Shown piece by piece: positions 13,986-19,475 of a DNA stretch of 19,475 bases. The position numbers were made by a program, and so were the translations under genes. The stretch is taken from positions 1 to 19,475 of the forward strand of contig JBAXAM010000025.1 in assembly GCA_037142515.1 (NCBI GenBank), in the 5' to 3' direction. Position 1 is the stretch's first letter. Every line of letters begins with the position of its first letter. This DNA comes from JBAXAM01 sp037142515 (GTDB lineage Bacteria; Pseudomonadota; Gammaproteobacteria; UBA9339). The notes under the pieces are model-generated. The model did no database searches. It was not told the origin of the DNA and saw nothing but the letters and a program-made list of their open reading frames with translations.

Positions 13986-15893
13986 TTATTTTGAGTTTTG
14001 TTTAGCAATAAACTGTTTCATTTTTTTAACTGTTAGTGGTTTGCTGAAATAATATCCCTGGGCGTATGTGCAGCCATTTTTAATTAGGAATTTTCGCTGA
14101 GCTTCAGTCTCAACACCCTCGGCTAATACCTGCAAACCCAAACTGTGTGCTAATGCTATAGTTGATTTAATAATAATTTCATCACTTACATCAACACCAA
14201 TGTGTTTTACAAATGATTGGTCTATCTTTAACATGTAAATCGGAAGATGACCCAATCGACTTAAGGATGAATAGCCGGTGCCGAAGTCATCAATTGTGAT
14301 TTTAGTTCCTATTTTATGCAATTGTTCTAGCACCTGTTTAGCTTCGGCTTCATGTTGCATAATAGCTGTTTCTGTTAACTCCAAAGAAATATTTTGTGCT
14401 GGGATTTTTTCTTGATCTAATATCTTTTCAATTGTTTGTAATAATTTTTTTTGTTCCAACTGACGAGCTGATAAATTAATTGATAGTAAATATTTGCTCT
14501 GATGGCGTTTCCCACTAAACCATCGTCGATATTGTTTACAGCTAGTTTTTAATACCCACTCTCCGATATCATTAATCAAACCAATCTTTTCAGCAACGGG
14601 GATAAAATCACCTGGTGAAAATTGTCCCCAGCGTAATAATACTTCCAGGCCAAACATTTTACTTGTTTTTAATTCAACCAAAGGTTGGTAGTGCAAAGAA
14701 AACTCATTGTTTTTTAATGCAAGTCGAAGTTTATGCTCTAACATAAATTGATATAGTCGTAGTGCGTTATCACTGGCTGTCATATAGCGACTTGTGTTTT
14801 GTCCCACCTGTTTGGCGTGTTGTGCAGCAATATCGGCATTCTTAAGTAAATCTTTCCAATCGGTTCCAGACTCTGGGTACCCAGCGATACCAACGCTAGT
14901 ACTAATATAAATTTCATGTCCGTTAATGTTATATGCTTGTAGAATTTTTGCTCGAATTTTGTCTGCTATGGTACCTGCATCATTTATGGTTTTAATTTTT
15001 GTAATAATTATCGCAAATTCGTCTCCTCCTAAGCGCGCTACGAAGTTCTTGCTGCCAACATATGATGATAATCGTTTTGCTATTTCTTTTAATAGTAAAT
15101 TTCCGATGTCATAACCCAAGCTGTCATTTATAGACTTAAAATTATCCAAATCTAAAAACAACAGCGCCAATAAATAATTATGTTTTTTTGCACTAGCGAC
15201 GTTGTGTTTAAGTGCTTTTTCTAATTCTAAACGATTGGGTAGTTTGGTGAGCGAATCGTGAGACAATACATAGGCTAGTTTAATATCTTGTTTTTGGATT
15301 TTTTTAAGTAGATTAATATTTTTAGGCATGGTTGGTGAGGTCACATAGCGAAAAGTATTGCGACCCTCTTGTTTTGCCCTATACATGGCAATATCTGCAT
15401 CTTTTACTAAATTTCTCCAATCGTCACCAGAATTAGGGTATAGAGCAATGCCAATACTAATTCCAACAGAAATTTCCTTATGCGCTAAGTGAAACGATTT
15501 ATTTATTGTCGCAATTATTCTTTTTACTACGAGTTCAGCTTGGTGGATATTTTTAATGTTAGGTAAAATAATCGCGAATTCATCACCACCAAGTCTGGCG
15601 GCAAAATCTTCCTTACGTATGACTTTGCGAAAGCGCTTGGCTGCTTCGGTTAGCAGTAAATCTCCTACCGCGTGACCAAACTCATCATTGACTTTTTTGA
15701 ATCCGTCTAAATCAAGAAATAATAAACAAAGCAAACGATTGTGTCGTTCGGCTTGAACCAAGTCACGTGCAATAGTAGTTTCAAACTGCAAACGATTAGG
15801 TAGTTTTGTTAGTGTGTCATAGGCAACAAGTTTTCTCAACTGAGTGTTTTCGCTCTTAAGAACTTTTATTGATTGTCGCTTTTTAGAAGTCAT
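13986..15893 (-). CDS. Tandem GGDEF-GGDEF-EAL cyclic-di-GMP enzyme
   Basis: This 635-residue protein has no membrane segment or sensor domain, so it is probably cytoplasmic. A short coiled N-terminus leads to GGDEF domain 1 (about 24-185), with LGGDEF at 101-106, an RKED inhibitory site at 93-96 exactly five residues before it, and NDEFGHAVGD intact. GGDEF domain 2 (about 208-372) keeps LGGDEF (288-293), but the inhibitory site is GSKN and the guanine-contacting GHxxGD is GYDIGN. The EAL domain (about 380-630) has EVL (417-419), N473 in INLSARQ, ELTE (505-508), DDFGTGYSS (535-543), K556, AEGVE and Q612, so the phosphodiesterase residues are present. It begins immediately after the effector stop (TAAATG), so the two are probably translated together. 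Synthesis, breakdown or both are possible. Confidence 0.93.
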   Translation of the reverse strand: MTSKKRQSIKVLKSENTQLRKLVAYDTLTKLPNRLQFETTIARDLVQAERHNRLLCLLFLDLDGFKKVNDEFGHAVGDLLLTEAAKRFRKVIRKEDFAARLGGDEFAIILPNIKNIHQAELVVKRIIATINKSFHLAHKEISVGISIGIALYPNSGDDWRNLVKDADIAMYRAKQEGRNTFRYVTSPTMPKNINLLKKIQKQDIKLAYVLSHDSLTKLPNRLELEKALKHNVASAKKHNYLLALLFLDLDNFKSINDSLGYDIGNLLLKEIAKRLSSYVGSKNFVARLGGDEFAIIITKIKTINDAGTIADKIRAKILQAYNINGHEIYISTSVGIAGYPESGTDWKDLLKNADIAAQHAKQVGQNTSRYMTASDNALRLYQFMLEHKLRLALKNNEFSLHYQPLVELKTSKMFGLEVLLRWGQFSPGDFIPVAEKIGLINDIGEWVLKTSCKQYRRWFSGKRHQSKYLLSINLSARQLEQKKLLQTIEKILDQEKIPAQNISLELTETAIMQHEAEAKQVLEQLHKIGTKITIDDFGTGYSSLSRLGHLPIYMLKIDQSFVKHIGVDVSDEIIIKSTIALAHSLGLQVLAEGVETEAQRKFLIKNGCTYAQGYYFSKPLTVKKMKQFIAKQNSK

Positions 15894-18803
15894 TTAGTAG
15901 CCATAGGGGTGAATTTTAGGGTTGTTACTTTTATTTTTTTCTTCCATAATATCAGGAATATTATTCGAAGTGGTGTTTTTTTTAAAAAGATCATCATGCA
16001 TGTCTGATTCATTAAAGACTTCTTTTTTCGCTGCCAATTTGCTCTTTTGTTGGTTCAGTAAATTTTCTTGTTGCTTTTTTCTTTTTTCTTCGTCTGCTAA
16101 ATTTTTAAGCTGCTTACCTGTTTCTGATAGAGAGGTCTTTGTCATCAGTTTTCTACCAGCATATTGAATTGTGAAATATGATAAAGCAACAGGAAAAAAT
16201 AACACGGCGGCAGTTATTTTAGCTGCTGTTTTAATATTTTCCCATCTATTATTTTTTTTGTTTGGTTCATATGCAGTGGGTGGTTTTTCTGATTTTTTGC
16301 GATTACTGCCGTTGTTATTGTATGGTGACGTTACTGAGTCAAACGAATGCCCTGGTTTTTTGCTGTATTCTTCATTATGTAGATCACTGGGTTCAACGCC
16401 GCTAACAAGCTGAAAAAAATAAGAGAGCATTCTATAGCCGCAGCTATCATTATCACGTGCAATAACTGATTGATGACCGGTAAAAACCTTGGTAAACTTA
16501 CATTCGGGAAATGATTTTTGAATATCTTTTTTGACTTCAGTTGGACAAAAGCCGCCGAAAAATTCGTTTCTGGAGTCAACCAGACAAGCATTTGGAACTG
16601 TAATATGGCCTTGATCATCTAATTTTATATCAAGATAGAGTCCCCTATAATGAGCGTGGTCTGAGTTACTGGTAGGGCCATATACAGTTATAATTGGTAT
16701 ATAAACGCGTATGATCCCATTTTCATCAGGGATGGCTTGATTTATAGTTTTTTTAAAGGTTTCATTTTTTTTAATATAGTCGAATATCTCAGCGCATGAT
16801 TTTAATGGTTCTTCAGCGTTTTCTTTGGGATTGTTATCTGTTGCTGTATTAAACGCTATGCAAGATTTGCCATCTTTTTTATACAGGCGCACACCGTATT
16901 TTTCAGGAGATTCCCCGTCATCTTTAACAGACATATTTTCTTTTTTATAACCAAAATCGTCTAAACCGGCGTCGAATATTTCATTGATTTTTTCGTTATA
17001 GAGTCGTCCTCTATTTTTTCTTCCAGGCCTTCTTACGTGTTTTAATCCTAAAGCTTCTTTTGTAATCTTTTCTAAATCAGAGTGGTTTTTTTTATTATCT
17101 AGTAATTTTTTAAATTCATCTTTATTATTTATATCGCCTTTATTTTTTATCTGCTTGCTAATATCAACTGTTTTAAGAGTGCCATCACTTGTAATGCCAT
17201 AAGCAAAGAATTTACTGCCGGTGCTAGATTTTACGCAGATTAAATGTTGAGTGGTTTCATCTGCTTTTATTCCTTTTGTAGCTATAAGCAATGCTTTTTC
17301 GCTATCTTCCGCTTCGACAAAATGTGCATCTAAGCTTGGCATAATACGCCCTATATTCGAAGCGTTGATTTCTTTTTTCTGCTTCAGACGATTAATATCG
17401 TCTTTATTAAGAGGATTATTAAGAAAATGTACCCATCTATTATTATAGTTTTTTTCTACTTTTTTAATAAAATAATCGGCATAGTTTGAATGCTTGTCTA
17501 CTAATGTCTTAGCAAATTTAAGCTGCTCTTTGTAACTCATCTTTTTTAAGTTTTTTTCAATAATTACTTTAATATCTATATTTTTTGCTTCCGCAATACA
17601 AAATAGTTCTGCCATTTGTATTCCAGTATTGTACTTATCGATTTTTGATCCTGTTATGATTTGTTTTGCAACATTTTCATAGGTAAGCTTATGTTGTGGC
17701 ATTTCACCAAACGACCGCAAAAGCTCGACTTTATCACCAGCAGTAAGCGGATCATTTTTTTTAGCGGCAGCTTTGAAAGCTTCTTCGGCATATTCACCTG
17801 AGGTTTTCTGCGGTTTTTTAGTTATTTTATCATCATTTTCTACCATCTTTGCAAAAATCGCAGCGCGCGCTTTAGAGCTAGCTGTAAAACGGGTGTTGTA
17901 TTTTACCATTTCATCTAACAAGCTCTCATCTGACTTACTATATATTTTACTCAGTTCCAAAAATTCTTCTTTTTGTTGTTCCACATCTTTCTCATCCCTA
18001 AAAGCTATATCTAATGGCGCTTGCAGCATTAGCCCAACATTCTCCGCGGTTCTTTTTCTGATACCAGCTTCATCTATTGTTTTTCCGTTACTTTCTTTAA
18101 GTTTTTTAACCACTTTACTTAAAGCAATTAGACCTAAAAAACCAGCTTGATCGCCATCCATTTTTTTATAATCTTTAACTTCAGGGCGACACGCCTTTAC
18201 ATATTTGGCAATATCAATGGGTAGTGCGGTACCATTTTTTAAGCGCTCTTTTACATCGTCATCGAGCTTGATTTTTTCCCACCACTCGGGCGTAAGATCA
18301 CTCAGTACTTTTATATTTTCGGAAAGAAAAATTATAGTTTCAACATAACTACGAGACTTACCGGCCATACAAAAACAATCAAAAACATCTCCTTTACCAG
18401 AACCAAAAAAATCATCACCAAGTTCTTTTTGAAATTGAAGCATACCTCTTACAGTATCATTTTTACCTGTATACGGATTAATAATTCCATGATCACAAAA
18501 CGGTCTTGCATAAATTTCACTTACTTTACCCCATACTTTTGTTATAACTCTTTCTCTACGAGTAAGCATTGTTACTATACGTACATTTTTTCCACCGTTC
18601 TTCTTTGATATATTTTTTATGGAGAATCTGTTTGATTGGGCACTTAAAATCCAAGCGCCATGAGCATCGGTTGCTGGTATAATTTCATGGTTATGGTTTT
18701 TGCTTAGACCCTTAGCCCAAGCTTTTAGGCGTATTATAGGACGCTTTAAAAAACCATCAAAATCAGTAAACATTGAGCGTGGATTTTCTATTTCTGGTTC
18801 CAT
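15894..18803 (-). CDS. Putative effector with phosphatase and CE-clan protease motifs
   Basis: I do not recognise this 969-residue protein as a named family. Near the N-terminus, DVFDCFCMAGKSRS (Cys145, Arg151) matches the C-x2-G-x2-R-S loop of dual-specificity phosphatases and is followed by a hydrophobic helix. The middle (about 180-690) is charged and largely helical. Near the C-terminus, AHYRGLYLDI (His718), CLVDSRNE (Asp743), GHQSVI (Gln778) and DSCGYRML (Cys788) follow the CE-clan order His-Asp-Gln-Cys; spacings of 25 and 45 are close to YopJ (19, 44) and yeast Ulp1 (17, 49). One membrane segment follows (about 860-880), then a Lys/Gln-rich coiled tail. There is no N-terminal signal peptide, so secretion would need another route. 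ATG 18803 has GGAGGA 7 nt upstream. Role in host signalling is inferred. Confidence 0.6.
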   Translation of the reverse strand: MEPEIENPRSMFTDFDGFLKRPIIRLKAWAKGLSKNHNHEIIPATDAHGAWILSAQSNRFSIKNISKKNGGKNVRIVTMLTRRERVITKVWGKVSEIYARPFCDHGIINPYTGKNDTVRGMLQFQKELGDDFFGSGKGDVFDCFCMAGKSRSYVETIIFLSENIKVLSDLTPEWWEKIKLDDDVKERLKNGTALPIDIAKYVKACRPEVKDYKKMDGDQAGFLGLIALSKVVKKLKESNGKTIDEAGIRKRTAENVGLMLQAPLDIAFRDEKDVEQQKEEFLELSKIYSKSDESLLDEMVKYNTRFTASSKARAAIFAKMVENDDKITKKPQKTSGEYAEEAFKAAAKKNDPLTAGDKVELLRSFGEMPQHKLTYENVAKQIITGSKIDKYNTGIQMAELFCIAEAKNIDIKVIIEKNLKKMSYKEQLKFAKTLVDKHSNYADYFIKKVEKNYNNRWVHFLNNPLNKDDINRLKQKKEINASNIGRIMPSLDAHFVEAEDSEKALLIATKGIKADETTQHLICVKSSTGSKFFAYGITSDGTLKTVDISKQIKNKGDINNKDEFKKLLDNKKNHSDLEKITKEALGLKHVRRPGRKNRGRLYNEKINEIFDAGLDDFGYKKENMSVKDDGESPEKYGVRLYKKDGKSCIAFNTATDNNPKENAEEPLKSCAEIFDYIKKNETFKKTINQAIPDENGIIRVYIPIITVYGPTSNSDHAHYRGLYLDIKLDDQGHITVPNACLVDSRNEFFGGFCPTEVKKDIQKSFPECKFTKVFTGHQSVIARDNDSCGYRMLSYFFQLVSGVEPSDLHNEEYSKKPGHSFDSVTSPYNNNGSNRKKSEKPPTAYEPNKKNNRWENIKTAAKITAAVLFFPVALSYFTIQYAGRKLMTKTSLSETGKQLKNLADEEKRKKQQENLLNQQKSKLAAKKEVFNESDMHDDLFKKNTTSNNIPDIMEEKNKSNNPKIHPYGY

Positions 18804-18810
18804 GTTGTGT

Positions 18811-18816
18811 TCCTCC
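18811..18816 (-). promoter_or_regulatory. Ribosome binding site fixing the effector start
   Basis: On the minus strand GGAGGA lies 7 nt before ATG 18803. An upstream in-frame TTG at 18818 overlaps this site and is therefore an unlikely start. Confidence 0.8.
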
Positions 18817-18863
18817 AACTAATTGTTATAATTAATAATAACTCATTTGTGTTTATAAGACTA

Positions 18864-19475
18864 CTAGTAAAAAACTTCTTGCAGGATTCCTGTATTATTT
18901 CCGCTATAATTTATTTTTACCACATTTTTGTTTAATACGCCTAATTTTGAAAGAATTGCCATATCAGAAATTAAGTTTTTATTTCCATTTAGATTGATTT
19001 TTCCATTAGCCGCAATTTGACCATATACCGTAATATTTGTGCCAGTCGCAGTAGTAATTGAACCAGTAACATACAAAATACCATAGACCGTTAGGCTAGA
19101 CTTGTCAGTAAGCACAATATCACCATCTATAACTAGCATTACTGGATCACCATCTGTCCCTACAGTTGCAGTGCCAGAATCAATTTTGCCTTCTTTGCCA
19201 ACAGCCCAGATAATAGGGTTAGTAAGGTTGTTGAGCTCAATTAAACCAGCTATGGTACGAACGCCACCAGCGGCAGTTTTGATTTTTTCTGCAGGAACAT
19301 TGAAAAAATATTCAGCGCTAGTAGAAATTATTGTTGGGATTTTGCCTTCAGAAGAAAAACCAACAAATCCGAGTAACGGCTGTTCAAGGGTTCGTTTGCC
19401 ATCTGAAGTTGCGAGTGGTGTTAAGGGTAGTGTAACATCCTTTCTGTAAATTATTTTTGACGAGGCAGCATATTT
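18864..19475 (-). CDS. Beta-strand-rich surface-like protein, C-terminal part (5' truncated)
   Basis: An open minus-strand frame enters at the right edge and ends at 18864, giving 203 residues. The stretch GDIVLTDKSSLTVYGILYVTGSITTATGTNITVYGQIAANGKINLNGNK repeats short strands at a steady spacing, as in beta-helix or bactofilin-like surfaces and some pilus-associated proteins. It ends LQEVFY. I cannot name a family. Its first 17 visible residues (KYAASSKIIYRKDVTLP) come from the right arm of the inverted repeat and are identical to those of the outer-membrane gene at the left edge. No Met codon occurs in frame before residue 113, so the true start lies outside the window. It is 60 nt upstream of the effector on the same strand, which may make it the first gene of that operon. 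Confidence 0.6.
   Translation of the reverse strand, partial: KYAASSKIIYRKDVTLPLTPLATSDGKRTLEQPLLGFVGFSSEGKIPTIISTSAEYFFNVPAEKIKTAAGGVRTIAGLIELNNLTNPIIWAVGKEGKIDSGTATVGTDGDPVMLVIDGDIVLTDKSSLTVYGILYVTGSITTATGTNITVYGQIAANGKINLNGNKNLISDMAILSKLGVLNKNVVKINYSGNNTGILQEVFY
19426..19475 (-). repeat. Right arm of a perfect 50-bp inverted repeat (partner 3-52)
   Basis: It is the reverse complement of 3-52 over 50 bases with no mismatch. It lies inside the truncated surface-like gene and is read in the same frame as the left arm is in the outer-membrane gene. Confidence 0.95.

Noticed and set aside
17773..18150. 125-residue frame opposite the effector gene
   Set aside because: It lies wholly antisense to a long convincing gene, has no ribosome site or recognisable domain, and its hydrophobic look is what antisense reading of Lys/Glu-rich codons gives.
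18336..18374. AGKS in the effector as an ATP-binding Walker A motif
   Set aside because: It lacks the GxxxxGK[ST] pattern; the stretch fits the phosphatase C-x2-G-x2-R-S loop better.
3..19475. Terminal inverted repeats of a transposon or linear replicon
   Set aside because: There is no transposase or replication gene, the content is essential housekeeping genes, and both arms lie inside truncated coding frames that continue beyond the window.
1..19475. Circular element with overlapping ends
   Set aside because: The shared 50 bp is inverted, not direct, so the ends cannot be joined head to tail through it.

Overview
The window is an AT-rich piece of bacterial chromosome with dense, mostly single-copy core genes: miaA, purA, pfkA, an HU-type protein, the rpsU-yqeY-dnaG-rpoD operon, a second RpoS-like sigma factor and one tRNA. 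Mixed in are genes typical of a host-associated Gram-negative bacterium: an outer-membrane beta-barrel C-terminus, secreted TIG-fold proteins, an exported ankyrin-like protein, and a large protein with eukaryote-like signalling motifs. This fits an intracellular or protist-associated lineage. I lean towards Candidatus Dependentiae/Babeliae, with Legionellales-like bacteria as the alternative, but gene content alone cannot fix the phylum.

Layout: 1-308, 3' end of an outer-membrane barrel gene; 352-1812, two paralogous exported TIG proteins closed by a strong hairpin terminator; 1934-5311, a forward run miaA, small basic protein, RpoS-like sigma, purA; 5317-6416, reverse pfkA with a CAT-anticodon tRNA just upstream; 6478-7213, divergent XRE and LuxR-type regulators sharing an intergenic region with a 17-bp tandem repeat; 7193-7567, HU-like protein; 7682-12222, reverse macromolecular-synthesis operon behind a clear sigma-70-type promoter; 12367-13911, exported ankyrin-like protein with a 114-residue super-repeat; 13986-19475, a reverse cluster of a truncated surface-like protein, a roughly 969-residue putative effector and a GGDEF-GGDEF-EAL protein.

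Two points stand out. First, the effector candidate carries a dual-specificity-phosphatase signature (CMAGKSRS) near its N-terminus and a CE-clan (Ulp1/YopJ/ChlaDUB-like) His-Asp-Gln-Cys pattern near its C-terminus, followed by one membrane segment. Its stop codon directly abuts the start of the tandem c-di-GMP enzyme. Second, the two ends of the window are a perfect 50-bp inverted repeat. It is read in the same frame, encoding KYAASSKIIYRKDVTLP, by the outer-membrane gene on the left and the surface-like gene on the right. This could be a recombination site that swaps C-termini by inversion, or a repeat at which an assembly stopped. The sequence alone cannot tell these apart.

No stretch longer than about 165 bases lacks a gene. 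I saw no CRISPR array, insertion sequence, rRNA or replication origin.
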